64,000 bases of DNA from an uncultured Gemmiger sp. (GTDB lineage: Bacteria; Bacillota; Clostridia; Oscillospirales; Ruminococcaceae). The stretch lies in contig CALXAH010000010.1 in NCBI GenBank assembly GCA_944386225.1, forward strand, positions 1 to 64,000, written 5' to 3'. The position numbers and the translations under genes are program-made. Position 1 is the first letter of the stretch. Every line of letters starts with the position of its first letter. The notes beneath the pieces were generated by a model. It did not search any database. It was not told the DNA's origin and saw only the letters and a list, made by a program, of their open reading frames with translations. Shown here piece by piece: positions 1 to 7,243 of this stretch.

Positions 1-2
1 CC

Positions 3-902
3 AGCAAAGTCGGCAGCTTTGTCCAAGCCCAGGCTGTGATGCGCCAGCAGGTGCAGGCCTGGATCGACCTTTGCAAGTCCAAGGGCTGCCAAATACTGGC
101 CGTGGACCAGGAGCTGGAGAAAGGCAACACTATGCTGCTGGGAAAGGCATACAACACCCGGTTGCTGCAGGAGGCGGTGGCCATGATCCGCGCCGCCGGG
201 CTGATCCCCATGATCTACACAGGCGCCAGCTGGTGCCTGTCATATATCGACTGGGCGGCAATCGACTGTGACTTCTGGGTAGCCTACTATGCGAACAGCT
301 CCAAGACCAGCGATTTTGTGGCCTATGCAGACGGCACATTCCCGTCTGGCCAGTACGGTGATCTGCTGCGTGCGCTGCAGGCAGCGGACAAGCTGTGGGG
401 TTGGCAGTACGGCTCAACAGGGAACCTTGGGCCGAAGTATGGTGTAGGAAGCGTCAATATCGACCGTAACTGGCAATATAAAGAAATGGAGGACAAACCC
501 ATGGAGTTTATTCCTATCACCGGCAAGCAGCTGGTCGTAACCAGCGAAAAATCCCCGGCCTGTCAGGCTTTTGGCAGCCCGGATGTGAACGACAGCAACT
601 ACAAGAACCTGGCCCTGGGTACCTATGACATCGTGGCCATGGGCGGCAGCATCACCATCGGCGGCATGACCGCGCCTTGGGTACAACTGGCGGATGGCTA
701 TTACTGCCTGGCTCTTTCTGATCGCTGCCGCATCGAGGACAAGCCCCAGACCCCGGCCGTGGATCTGACCGAGGTGCTGGCCTCGCTGGCCCGCATCGAG
801 GCAACCCAGGCAATCCAGGGCAAGCAGCTGACTGAACTGCTCAGCGGCAATAACCTGATGCAGTACAAGCTCACCGCCGCTGGCGCCGCGCTGGCCAAGT
901 AA
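3..902 (+). CDS. prophage endolysin, GH25 lysozyme (5' truncated by window)
   Basis: Muramidase-type endolysin that would cleave the MurNAc-GlcNAc bond of peptidoglycan at phage release. The reading frame is open from base 3, so the N-terminus lies outside the window. Seen: a GH25 acidic motif (LAVDQELEKG), the conserved barrel strands PMIYTGASWC and FWVAYYA, and the GH25 C-terminal signature (LWGWQYGSTG followed by NIDRNW). After about residue 165 comes an SH3-like stretch (GTYDIVAMGG, TAPWVQLADG) and a short helical tail that may be a binding or oligomerisation segment. It is followed by the other two lysis genes after a 13-bp gap. The family call is firm; the role of the C-terminal half is inferred. 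Confidence 0.88.
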   Translation, partial: SKVGSFVQAQAVMRQQVQAWIDLCKSKGCQILAVDQELEKGNTMLLGKAYNTRLLQEAVAMIRAAGLIPMIYTGASWCLSYIDWAAIDCDFWVAYYANSSKTSDFVAYADGTFPSGQYGDLLRALQAADKLWGWQYGSTGNLGPKYGVGSVNIDRNWQYKEMEDKPMEFIPITGKQLVVTSEKSPACQAFGSPDVNDSNYKNLALGTYDIVAMGGSITIGGMTAPWVQLADGYYCLALSDRCRIEDKPQTPAVDLTEVLASLARIEATQAIQGKQLTELLSGNNLMQYKLTAAGAALAK

Positions 903-915
903 GGAGGCGACACCG

Positions 916-1227
916 ATGCAGCTCCCTGACTGGGCCGTGCAGTACTGGGTAGTTTGGGCCTTTGGCCTGCTGACAGCGGGCCTCGCTGCACTGTGGAGGT
1001 ACGCTCTGGCGCAGCACAAACGGCAGAAAGCGCTGGAAACAGGCGTACAAGCCCTACTGCGCGACAGGATCATTCAGTCCTGCGACTACTACCAGAAAAA
1101 GCAGAGCATCTCGGTGCATGGCCGGGAGAACATCCAAAGTATGTACGCAGCCTATCACGCCCTGGGCGGCAATGGGACAGTAACTGCCCTGGTGAAGGAT
1201 GTGAACGAGCTGCCCACTCATTTCTGA
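916..1227 (+). CDS. small phage membrane protein of lysis cassette
   Basis: A 103-residue protein with one N-terminal membrane segment (about residues 9-27, WVVWAFGLLTAGLAALW) and a charged cytoplasmic part. The C-terminal motif YHALGGNGTVT is typical of short proteins found beside holins in Firmicute prophages, in my recollection of such cassettes. It has a good ribosome-binding site (AAGGAGGCGAC) and sits between endolysin and holin, so a role in lysis timing or as a second holin is possible but not shown. Confidence 0.7.
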   Translation: MQLPDWAVQYWVVWAFGLLTAGLAALWRYALAQHKRQKALETGVQALLRDRIIQSCDYYQKKQSISVHGRENIQSMYAAYHALGGNGTVTALVKDVNELPTHF

Positions 1228-1240
1228 AAGGAGAAGACCT

Positions 1241-1513
1241 ATGAAACTGAATATTCCCGTTCGGCTGAAAAATCCGGTGTTCTGGGCGCAGCTGGGCCTG
1301 GCCCTGCTCACTCCCATCCTGGCCTACTTCGGCCTGACCGGTGCGGACATCACCAGCTGGCCGATTCTCGGCCAGACCCTGATGGCCGCGGTCAGCAATC
1401 CCTATGTGTGCGCGCTGGCCGCGGTGAGCGTCTGGAACGCCATCAACGATCCCACCACCAAGGGCGTAGGCGACAGTGCCCGGGCGCTTACTTACGATTC
1501 CCCGGCGGAATAA
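1241..1513 (+). CDS. phage holin, phi-LC3 type
   Basis: A 90-residue holin-like protein that would form the membrane lesion through which the endolysin acts. It starts with the family pattern of N-terminal VRLKNPVFW, then a hydrophobic segment (about residues 15-32) and a second one (about 45-62), and ends with the family-typical DPTTKGVGDSARALTY. The ribosome-binding site is AAAGGAGAAG. It is the last phage gene before the host tRNA-Leu, as expected for the right end of a prophage. Confidence 0.85.
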   Translation: MKLNIPVRLKNPVFWAQLGLALLTPILAYFGLTGADITSWPILGQTLMAAVSNPYVCALAAVSVWNAINDPTTKGVGDSARALTYDSPAE

Positions 1514-1550
1514 GTTGTACCGGCTTGCACGGCGTGCAAAGTCCGTGCGA

Positions 1551-1609
1551 GTTAACATATTAGCTAACAGGTTAACTTAAAGTTAATTTGAAGTTAATTC
1601 AGAGTTATA
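1551..1609 (+). repeat. AT-rich cluster of GTTAA(C/T) repeats, 11-bp phased
   Basis: Six copies of a GTTAAC/GTTAAT-like hexamer start at 1551, 1563 (GCTAAC), 1571, 1582, 1593 and 1604 (GTTATA). The last four are exactly 11 bp apart, about one helical turn. The cluster lies between the holin stop and the phage terminator, in an otherwise GC-rich region. It could be an array of protein-binding sites at the phage end, for example integrase arm-type sites; that role is inferred. Confidence 0.6.
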
Positions 1610-1613
1610 GAAA

Positions 1614-1655
1614 GGCCCCAACCATCCGGACTTCCCGGACGGTTGGGGCCGCTTT
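1614..1655 (+). terminator. Rho-independent terminator of lysis cassette
   Basis: Arms GGCCCCAACC (1614-1623) and GGTTGGGGCC (1641-1650) are perfect complements and are followed by GCTTTTTG. It ends transcription of the endolysin-holin genes. Confidence 0.85.
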
Positions 1656-1681
1656 TTGTTTGCTTCGGTCACATTACAAAG

Positions 1682-1716
1682 CAAAATCCCCCAGCCGCTA
1701 CAACTGGGGGATTTTG
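1682..1716. terminator. bidirectional terminator-like hairpin
   Basis: A perfect 13-bp inverted repeat (CAAAATCCCCCAG, 1682-1694, and its complement 1704-1716) with a 9-base loop. It is A-rich at one base and T-rich at the other, so it can act on both strands. It lies just beyond the 3' end of the minus-strand tRNA-Leu and may end that transcript. Confidence 0.7.
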
Positions 1717-1779
1717 TGGCTATCGCGCGATTTGGAAGCCTATCAAGATATAGGAACCAAGCGGCTTTATAACCATGCG

Positions 1780-1866
1780 TGGTGCCGGTGGTGGGGGTCG
1801 AACCCACACGCGGTTGCCCGCAACGGATTTTGAGTCCGTCTCGTCTGCCAATTCCAACACACCGGC
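1780..1866 (-). tRNA. tRNA-Leu (anticodon CAA)
   Basis: Read on the minus strand, the gene has acceptor arms GCCGGTG and CACCGGC (7 perfect pairs), an anticodon stem ACGGA/TCCGT around the loop CTCAAAA (anticodon CAA), a long variable arm as in class II tRNAs, a T-arm GGGTTCGACCC and an encoded 3' CCA (1780-1782). It is 87 nt long. Its 3' end faces the prophage, the usual orientation when a tyrosine-integrase phage has used the tRNA 3' end as attB. Confidence 0.95.
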
Positions 1867-1884
1867 ATGATGTGTAACATGACC

Positions 1885-1913
1885 ATTATAATATGAAAAC
1901 AGGGACAAATCAA
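1885..1913 (-). promoter_or_regulatory. sigma-A promoter of tRNA-Leu
   Basis: Minus strand TTGATT, 17-bp spacer, TATAAT. The -10 box ends 18 bp upstream of the mature 5' end of the tRNA. Confidence 0.75.
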
Positions 1914-1996
1914 GGACATTTTGACGGAGAAAAACGCGAAAGGATGCAAATTATGCAGGTTGGTGGAACAGATGGGTAAAGAGACGAAAAAATTTA

Positions 1997-2025
1997 TTGA
2001 CAAATGCCAAAAGACGGTGTACCCT
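1997..2025 (+). promoter_or_regulatory. sigma-A promoter of the sigma-factor gene
   Basis: TTGACA (1997-2002), 17-bp spacer, TACCCT (2020-2025), 37 bp upstream of the ATG. The -35 is a perfect match, the -10 is weaker. Confidence 0.6.
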
Positions 2026-2062
2026 ATTAAGGTATAGAATCCCAGGTTTCAGGAGGCCGCAT

Positions 2063-2620
2063 ATGCCGTCCCGCCAACCGCTTTCCCTTGAACTGCTGCG
2101 CCGGGGGGACGAAGCCGCCATGGCGGCGGCCATCGCCCGCATGATGCCCGCGATCCGCCGGGGCGCCGCGTTCTGCGCCGGCCCCGGTATGGAGTTTGAG
2201 GACGCCGTGCAGGAGGGGATTATCGGCCTGTTCCGCGCGATCCAGACCTACGATCCCGGCCGGGGCGCGTCCTTTGAAACCTACGCCGGCGTGTGCGCCC
2301 TTAATGCGCAGATCGCCGCCGCCCGCTCCGCCCGCAGCAAAAAGCACGGGCCGCTGAACGACAGCGTCCCGCTGGAGGAAAGCGGTACCGCCCAGAGCCC
2401 CGAAGAACTGGCCATCGCCGCCGAGCGGTACCAGCAGATCGTGCGGGAGATGGAGGTTCGTCTGTCTGAGTTGGAGCGTCAGGTGCTGGCCCTCTATCTG
2501 GCCGGGTGCAGCGCCCGGCAGATCGGGCAGCGATTGGGCCGGGATGAAAAAACGGCGGAAAACGCCATGGGCCGGGTGCGCCGCAAGCTGCGCCGCTATC
2601 TGCCCGAAGATCTGGTCTGA
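2063..2620 (+). CDS. sigma-70 family RNA polymerase sigma factor, SigH-like
   Basis: A 185-residue alternative sigma factor. The start at 2063 is chosen because of AGGAGG at 2051-2056; an in-frame start further upstream would overlap the promoter. Region 2 is clear (FEDAVQEGIIGLFRAIQTYD, about residues 48-67, matching the DLIQEG-type core-binding helix of SigH), and region 4 has a helix-turn-helix (SELERQVLALYL ... ARQIGQRLGRDEKT ... NAMGRVRRKLRRYL). Length and the DPGRGASFETYA segment resemble the sporulation/competence sigma factor SigH more than ECF sigmas. No anti-sigma gene is adjacent. Its target promoters cannot be told from this window. Confidence 0.85.
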   Translation: MPSRQPLSLELLRRGDEAAMAAAIARMMPAIRRGAAFCAGPGMEFEDAVQEGIIGLFRAIQTYDPGRGASFETYAGVCALNAQIAAARSARSKKHGPLNDSVPLEESGTAQSPEELAIAAERYQQIVREMEVRLSELERQVLALYLAGCSARQIGQRLGRDEKTAENAMGRVRRKLRRYLPEDLV

Positions 2621-2648
2621 CAGGCCCCACGGCCTGCCGCGATAAATG

Positions 2649-2721
2649 TGCCCTATGTAGCTTAACAGTCAGAGCGTTGGTCCCAAAACCAAAGGTGTCG
2701 GTTTGAATCCTTCCGCGGGCA
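2649..2721 (+). pseudogene. degenerate tRNA-Trp-like element
   Basis: A 73-nt stretch that reads like a tRNA: TAGCTT...AGAGC D-arm, anticodon stem TTGGT/ACCAA, T-loop GGTTTGAATCC, and 5-bp outer acceptor pairing TGCCC/GGGCA. The order and several blocks (GGTC, CCAAAACC, AAGGT) match tRNA-Trp(CCA), but the anticodon loop is one base short (CCCAAA, the U33 position is missing), the inner acceptor pairs and T-stem are mismatched and no CCA follows. I read it as a tRNA-derived remnant rather than a working tRNA. It lies between the sigma factor and the zinc-ribbon gene, 29 bp upstream of the latter start. Confidence 0.5.
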
Positions 2722-2749
2722 AAAAATTTCCATTAAGGAGACAGAAATC

Positions 2750-3028
2750 ATGTACGAAGACAAAACTTTAGTATGCAAAGACTGCGGTAAGGAATTCGTT
2801 TTCACCGCCGGCGAGCAGGAGTTCTACGCCAGCCGCGGCTTCGAGAACGAGCCCCAGCGCTGCAAGGCCTGCCGTGACGCCCGCAAGAGCGCTACCCGCG
2901 GCACCCGTGAGATGTACGAGGCTACCTGCGCTGCTTGCGGCGGCGTGGCCCGCGTGCCCTTCCAGCCCCGTGAGGACCGTCCGGTCTACTGCAGCGAGTG
3001 CTTCGCCAAGATGAAGGAGAACCAGTAA
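2750..3028 (+). CDS. zinc-ribbon domain protein (zf-trcl type)
   Basis: A 92-residue protein with four CxxC knuckles: CKDC near residue 9, CKAC near 40, CAAC near 62 and CSEC near 83, enough for two zinc ribbons. The N-terminal half (EFVFTAGEQEFYASRGFENE) is the probable zinc-binding domain family seen widely in Clostridia; the C-terminal half has the VPFQPREDRPVYC motif. Function is unknown; nucleic-acid binding is a guess. Ribosome-binding site AAGGAG sits at proper distance, and a strong terminator follows, so it is probably a short transcript of its own or with the preceding region. Confidence 0.85.
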   Translation: MYEDKTLVCKDCGKEFVFTAGEQEFYASRGFENEPQRCKACRDARKSATRGTREMYEATCAACGGVARVPFQPREDRPVYCSECFAKMKENQ

Positions 3029-3068
3029 TCTCCCCATCCGGCTGCATAGCTGAACAAATGCATGAAAA

Positions 3069-3097
3069 AGCGCTCTCCGTCCGGAGGGCGCTTTTTT
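3069..3097 (+). terminator. Rho-independent terminator
   Basis: Arms AGCGCTCTCC (3069-3078) and GGAGGGCGCT (3083-3092), one G.U pair, four-base loop, followed by TTTTT. Ends the zinc-ribbon transcript. Confidence 0.9.
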
Positions 3098-3155
3098 GTA
3101 TGTCCGGCCGGCGAAAAAGGAGAGCGTCCCGCGGCCGCCGGGCGCTGCGCGTTTC

Positions 3156-3184
3156 TTGCGTCCGGGCGGATTTTAGGGTACAAT
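3156..3184 (+). promoter_or_regulatory. promoter of the DUF2142 gene
   Basis: TTGCGT, 17-bp spacer, TACAAT. Its position means translation cannot begin in the longer upstream frame and supports the start at 3251. Confidence 0.75.
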
Positions 3185-3250
3185 GGTACACACCGGGGCG
3201 CGGGCCGGAGATCGCCGCGCCCGCAAAATTTGTGCAGCGGGGGACCTTTC

Positions 3251-5449
3251 ATGAACAAGACATGCAGACGCTGGCTGGCCGGCGTGGTGCTGGCGGCGAT
3301 CGTGCTGGCGGCGCTGGCCTGGACCTGGTACGGGGTGCGCCAAACCGCCGACGGCCGCTCGCGCTATGAACAGATCAACGACGAATACAGCCGGGTGGTG
3401 GATCCGGCCGACCCGTCGGCGGGGCTGGTACAGACCTTTGCCTGGGAAAAAGGCGGTGCTGTATACGGGGTACGTCTGCTGTTTTCCATCCATGGCCGGG
3501 TGGCGCACGGTACCATGCACGCGGAACTGCAGGACAGTGCCGGAACCCGTCTGGCAGGGGGTTCCTGCAATATGACCGCCCTGCTGGACAATACCTTCTA
3601 TACCTTTATATTTAAGGAAGGCCCGGTGAACCTGACCGCCGGGGAATCCTACCGGGTGCGGATCTGGTATGAGCCGGCCACGGCGGAGGACGTAGTGGGC
3701 CTGTGGGCCAGCGAGACGGTGCTGGCGGATATGCCGCTTACCGGCGGAACCGCGGACAGCGGGGAAGGCACCGCCGCTTTGCAGCTGGTCACCGACCACA
3801 GCGGCAGTTTTGCTTCCCGCGCGTTCTGGGTACCGGGTGCGCTGCTGGCGCTGGCAGTGCTGGGTGGCTGGTGGCTGCTGTTTGTAAAAAAAGCCGGGGC
3901 GGTGCCGGTATTCTGTGTGGCCGGCGCGCTGCTGGGCCTGGTGATGAGCCTGATTATTCCGCCGCTGGCCGGGCCCGATGAATATGCCCACGCCGCCACC
4001 GCCTACGTCCAGGCCAGCGAGCTGCTGGGCCAGGAGCCCTACGACGAGCAGGGCCGCCTGCGGATGCGGAAATGCGATGCCCCCTACATGACCGACGAAA
4101 CCGGGGAACGGGGCGTATTTGCCTACAAGCGGATGGCCGGACAGCTGCTGGAGACCGGCCACGACGGGGCGCTTACAGCCGTTGCGGAAGATGTGCGCGC
4201 CGCCGAGTCCGGCAACCGGCTTCTTTACGTGCCCATGGTACTGGGGATGGCGCTGGGCCGCGGGCTGGGTCTGAGCTTTTACGGCATGCTCTGGCTGGCC
4301 CGGCTGTGCAATCTGGCGGTTTATCTGGTGCTGGCGGCGCTGGCGCTGTATCTGACCCCACGGGCCAAAAACATCTTTTTCTGCGCCGGGCTGCTGCCCA
4401 TGGCCCTGCAGGTGGCGGGCTGCCTGTCCGCTGATATGATGGCGGTGGGACTGGTGCTGGTCTGGCTGGCCTGGTGTTTGCGGGGAATGGCGCAGCCGCT
4501 TCCCCCGGCAGGCTGGGTGGTAACGGCAGTGCTGGCGGCATTGCTGGCCCCGGCCAAAGCCATTTATATGCCGCTGGTGGGCCTGTGCCTGGCTGTGCCC
4601 GGGCAGCATCTGGGGACGCGTCCGGCCTGGAAAAAGGCTGCCGTTCTGGCGGCGGCCGCCGGTTCCTGGCTGTGGGCGAATGCCGGGTATATCCGGTATC
4701 AGATGCGGGAGTTTACCCCTAATATCTATCCGATTCTGCTGGCGGTCGGCCTGGCGGCAGCCCTGATCGCAGCCGGAGGGATCTGGCTGTTTATCCGGCG
4801 GCCGCGGCTGCGGCCCTGGCTGCTGCTGGCGCTGGCGGTGCTGCTGCTGGGCGGGCTGCTGGGCGGCCATCGGCTGTTCCAGTTCAAGCAGGCCGGTCCC
4901 ACTGCCCAGCAGCTGGTGGAAGGGATTCTGCCCAACGGCGATTCAATCTACACCTACAGTGTGGGTACCATGCTGCGTTATCTGCCCCGGGTGGTCAAGC
5001 TTACGGTGGCCACCTTTGCTGCCAATCTGCCCGCCTATTGGCAGCAGATGCTGGGTACCGCGCTGGGCGAACCGGTGGTCTATTCGGTGGAGGTCAGCTG
5101 GCTGCTGACCCTGGCCATGACCGGGGTGCTGTGGCTGGCTGCCATGCCGGCCGCCGACCGCCCCCGCCGTCTGCCCGGCTGGCAGCTGTGGTGGGCACTG
5201 GCGCTGTGTGCGGGCTGTGTGGGCCTGTGCGTGGTGGCCTGCCTGACCTGGACCCCGATGAACTATGAACTGATCTTTGGCATCCAGGGCCGGTACTTCC
5301 TGCCGCTGGCGCCGCTGCTGGCCCTGGCCGCCGGGGAATGGCGGGGCGTGGTGCGCAGCCGGGATCTGTCCGCCGGGGTGCGCCTGGCCCAGATCGGCCT
5401 GTCCGCCGCGGTGCTGCTGGAAGCGATTTCCCAGCTGGCCGCCCTGTGA
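3251..5449 (+). CDS. DUF2142 family polytopic membrane protein
   Basis: A 732-residue membrane protein of the DUF2142 family, which resembles GT-C-fold glycosyltransferases acting on lipid-linked sugars at the outer face of the membrane. Seen: an N-terminal anchor (residues 9-28), an extracellular beta-rich domain to about residue 200, then about ten or more hydrophobic segments. Family hallmarks are the first-loop acidic motif PPLAGPDEYAHAA (DE and H are the likely catalytic residues) and the late GIQGRYFLPL. The ribosome-binding site is weak (GGGGAC). It is monocistronic between a promoter and the next gene's promoter. A cell-wall or capsule glycosylation role is inferred. Confidence 0.85.
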   Translation: MNKTCRRWLAGVVLAAIVLAALAWTWYGVRQTADGRSRYEQINDEYSRVVDPADPSAGLVQTFAWEKGGAVYGVRLLFSIHGRVAHGTMHAELQDSAGTRLAGGSCNMTALLDNTFYTFIFKEGPVNLTAGESYRVRIWYEPATAEDVVGLWASETVLADMPLTGGTADSGEGTAALQLVTDHSGSFASRAFWVPGALLALAVLGGWWLLFVKKAGAVPVFCVAGALLGLVMSLIIPPLAGPDEYAHAATAYVQASELLGQEPYDEQGRLRMRKCDAPYMTDETGERGVFAYKRMAGQLLETGHDGALTAVAEDVRAAESGNRLLYVPMVLGMALGRGLGLSFYGMLWLARLCNLAVYLVLAALALYLTPRAKNIFFCAGLLPMALQVAGCLSADMMAVGLVLVWLAWCLRGMAQPLPPAGWVVTAVLAALLAPAKAIYMPLVGLCLAVPGQHLGTRPAWKKAAVLAAAAGSWLWANAGYIRYQMREFTPNIYPILLAVGLAAALIAAGGIWLFIRRPRLRPWLLLALAVLLLGGLLGGHRLFQFKQAGPTAQQLVEGILPNGDSIYTYSVGTMLRYLPRVVKLTVATFAANLPAYWQQMLGTALGEPVVYSVEVSWLLTLAMTGVLWLAAMPAADRPRRLPGWQLWWALALCAGCVGLCVVACLTWTPMNYELIFGIQGRYFLPLAPLLALAAGEWRGVVRSRDLSAGVRLAQIGLSAAVLLEAISQLAAL

Positions 5450-5454
5450 AAGGC

Positions 5455-5483
5455 TTGCCAAACCTGCCCCTTTGGAGTACAAT
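5455..5483 (+). promoter_or_regulatory. promoter of the DUF1858-trmK-Nif3 operon
   Basis: TTGCCA (5455-5460), 17-bp spacer, TACAAT (5478-5483), starting six bases after the DUF2142 stop. Confidence 0.8.
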
Positions 5484-5550
5484 ACCGATATATATGCAAA
5501 AACGGGCGCTATGCCCCGGAAAATACTATATGAAAGCGAGAGATACAACT

Positions 5551-5748
5551 ATGATCACGAAGGATTCCATCATCGGTGATATCCTGGATATGGACCGCAA
5601 CACCGCCCCCTACTTCCTGGAGATCGGGATGCACTGCCTGGGCTGCCCGGCTTCCCGCGGGGAAACCCTGGAGCAGGCCTGCATGGTTCACGGCACCAAC
5701 GTGGACGAGCTGGTGGCCAAGCTGAACGCCCATTTTGGCAACAACTGA
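5551..5748 (+). CDS. DUF1858 domain protein
   Basis: A 65-residue protein of the DUF1858 / hybrid-cluster-protein-associated disulfide family: MITKDSIIGDIL at the start and the redox-type CLGCPASRGETLEQAC motif (two close cysteines plus a third). The family start matches the ATG at 5551; an ATG at 5530 would add seven residues and cannot be excluded, since neither has a strong ribosome-binding site. Function is unknown; a small redox or Fe-S-linked role is suggested by the cysteines. It overlaps the start of trmK by 14 bp. Confidence 0.85.
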   Translation: MITKDSIIGDILDMDRNTAPYFLEIGMHCLGCPASRGETLEQACMVHGTNVDELVAKLNAHFGNN

Positions 5749-6409
5749 CCGGCCCGCGCCCCATCTGGACGCCCGCCTGTTGACTGCCGCCCGTCTGGTG
5801 CGGCCGGGCAGTGTGGCGGCGGATGTGGGCTGTGACCATGGCCGTCTGGCCGCCTGGCTGGCCTGTACCGGCCGATGCCCCCGGGTGATGGCCAGCGATC
5901 TGCGTCCCGCTCCGCTGGAAACCGCCCGGCAAACCTGCCGGGCCTTTGCCTGCGAGGATCAGGTGGACTGCCGGCTGGCCGCAGGGCTGGAGGGCCTGGA
6001 GCCCGGCCAGGTGCAGGATATCGTGGTGGCGGGCCTGAGCGCCGAAACCATGATTGAAATTCTGGAAGCCGCGCCCTGGGTGTTTGCGCCCGGCATGCGG
6101 CTGGTACTGGTTCCCGCCACCCGGCATGAGCTGCTGCGCCGCTGGCTGGCTCGCCGGGGGTTTGCCCTGGCCGCGGACATTCCGGTACAGTGCGCCGGGC
6201 GCTGGTACGCGGTGATTGCCGCGGATTATACCGGCGAGAGCCGGGAACCGGAGGAGACCTGGTGCCAGCTGGGGTATACCGGCCGCCATCCCGGCGGGGA
6301 AGGCTACAAAGCCGACCGGCTGGCCCGCTGGCGCAAGCGGCTGCGGGGGCTGCCCGATGAAGGGGAACGGGCCCGGCAGCTGGCAATGATCGAAGAACTG
6401 GAAGGATAG
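5735..6409 (+). CDS. trmK: tRNA (adenine(22)-N(1))-methyltransferase TrmK
   Basis: SAM-dependent methyltransferase that makes m1A22 in the D-loop of tRNAs. The Rossmann motif I is ADVGCDHGRLA (residues 29-39), followed by VMASDLRPAPL (motif II acidic residue) and DIVVAGLSAETM, the family-specific motif IV. Length (224 residues) is normal. The only plausible start is TTG at 5735, inside the end of the DUF1858 gene, which implies translational coupling. It is followed at once by the Nif3-like gene, the conserved Firmicute pairing. Confidence 0.9.
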   Translation: MATTDRPAPHLDARLLTAARLVRPGSVAADVGCDHGRLAAWLACTGRCPRVMASDLRPAPLETARQTCRAFACEDQVDCRLAAGLEGLEPGQVQDIVVAGLSAETMIEILEAAPWVFAPGMRLVLVPATRHELLRRWLARRGFALAADIPVQCAGRWYAVIAADYTGESREPEETWCQLGYTGRHPGGEGYKADRLARWRKRLRGLPDEGERARQLAMIEELEG

Positions 6410-6421
6410 GGGGTGGCCTTC

Positions 6422-7162
6422 ATGGCCCGTGTGGACGAGATCCTGGCCTATGTACAGCAGCTGGCCCCGCCGGAACTGGCGGAAAGCTGGGACAATCCCG
6501 GCCTGCTGGTGGACTGTGGCGCGGAGGTCACCAGCATCCTGGTGGCGCTGGACGTGACCGACGAGGTCATCGCCGAGGCGGAGTACCAGGGCTGCCAGCT
6601 GATCGTGACCCACCATCCGGTGATCTTCAAACCGCTGCGGTCGCTGGCGCGGGGGTCGCTGCCCTACCGCCTGATCAAGAAAAACATCTCCGCCCTCTGC
6701 GCCCACACCAACCTGGACGCGGCCGAGGGCGGGGTCAACGACATTCTGTGCCGCCTGCTGGGGGTGCAGGATGCGCAGCCGCTGGACAAGCTGGCCCGGA
6801 TCGGCCGGGTGCGCACCACCAGCGCCGCCCTGCTGGCGGAACAGTGCCGCCAGGTGCTGGGGGCACATGTGAAGCTGGTGGACGCGGGTAAACCCATCAA
6901 CCGGGTGGCGGTGGTGGGCGGCAGCGGCGGGGATTTTCTGGAAGCTGCTGTGGCCGCCGGGGCGGACGCGCTGGTAACCGGCGAGGCCGGGCACCACACG
7001 GCGCTGGACGCACGCCACGCAGGGATCAGCCTGGTGGCGGCCGGACACTACGCCACCGAGCTGCCGATCGTACCGGTGCTGGCGGACAAGCTGGCCCGGA
7101 AGTTTGCCGGCGTGCGGGTGCTGTGCAGCCGCCGCTGCAAGGACCCCTTTACCTATCTGTAA
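6422..7162 (+). CDS. Nif3-like dinuclear metal-centre protein
   Basis: A hexameric toroid-forming protein with a two-metal site; its biochemical role is not settled (GTP cyclohydrolase-like folds and DNA/tRNA links have been suggested for relatives). Metal-binding motifs are visible: LIVTHHPVIF, CAHTNLDAAEGGVND and, near the C-terminus, GEAGHHTALDA. Start at 6422 is preferred over GTG 6413 because GATAGGGGG lies about 8 bp upstream of the ATG. 246 residues, the short form without the inserted PII-like domain. Confidence 0.9.
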   Translation: MARVDEILAYVQQLAPPELAESWDNPGLLVDCGAEVTSILVALDVTDEVIAEAEYQGCQLIVTHHPVIFKPLRSLARGSLPYRLIKKNISALCAHTNLDAAEGGVNDILCRLLGVQDAQPLDKLARIGRVRTTSAALLAEQCRQVLGAHVKLVDAGKPINRVAVVGGSGGDFLEAAVAAGADALVTGEAGHHTALDARHAGISLVAAGHYATELPIVPVLADKLARKFAGVRVLCSRRCKDPFTYL

Positions 7163-7169
7163 CGGCTTG

Positions 7170-7211
7170 CGGGGCTGTGGGGGCAGGATGCTGTCTCCGC
7201 AGCCCCGTTTT
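7170..7211 (+). terminator. possible terminator after the Nif3-like gene
   Basis: Arms CGGGGCTG (7170-7177) and CAGCCCCG (7200-7207) with further internal pairing, followed by TTTT. The U-tract is short, so termination may be partial. Confidence 0.55.
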
Positions 7212-7243
7212 GGCCATTGTCTTTTTTGTATGTGAGGTGAACC

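Noticed and set aside
3062-3250. Longer N-terminus for the DUF2142 protein
   Set aside because: That segment contains a terminator and a promoter, and its residues lack membrane-protein character.
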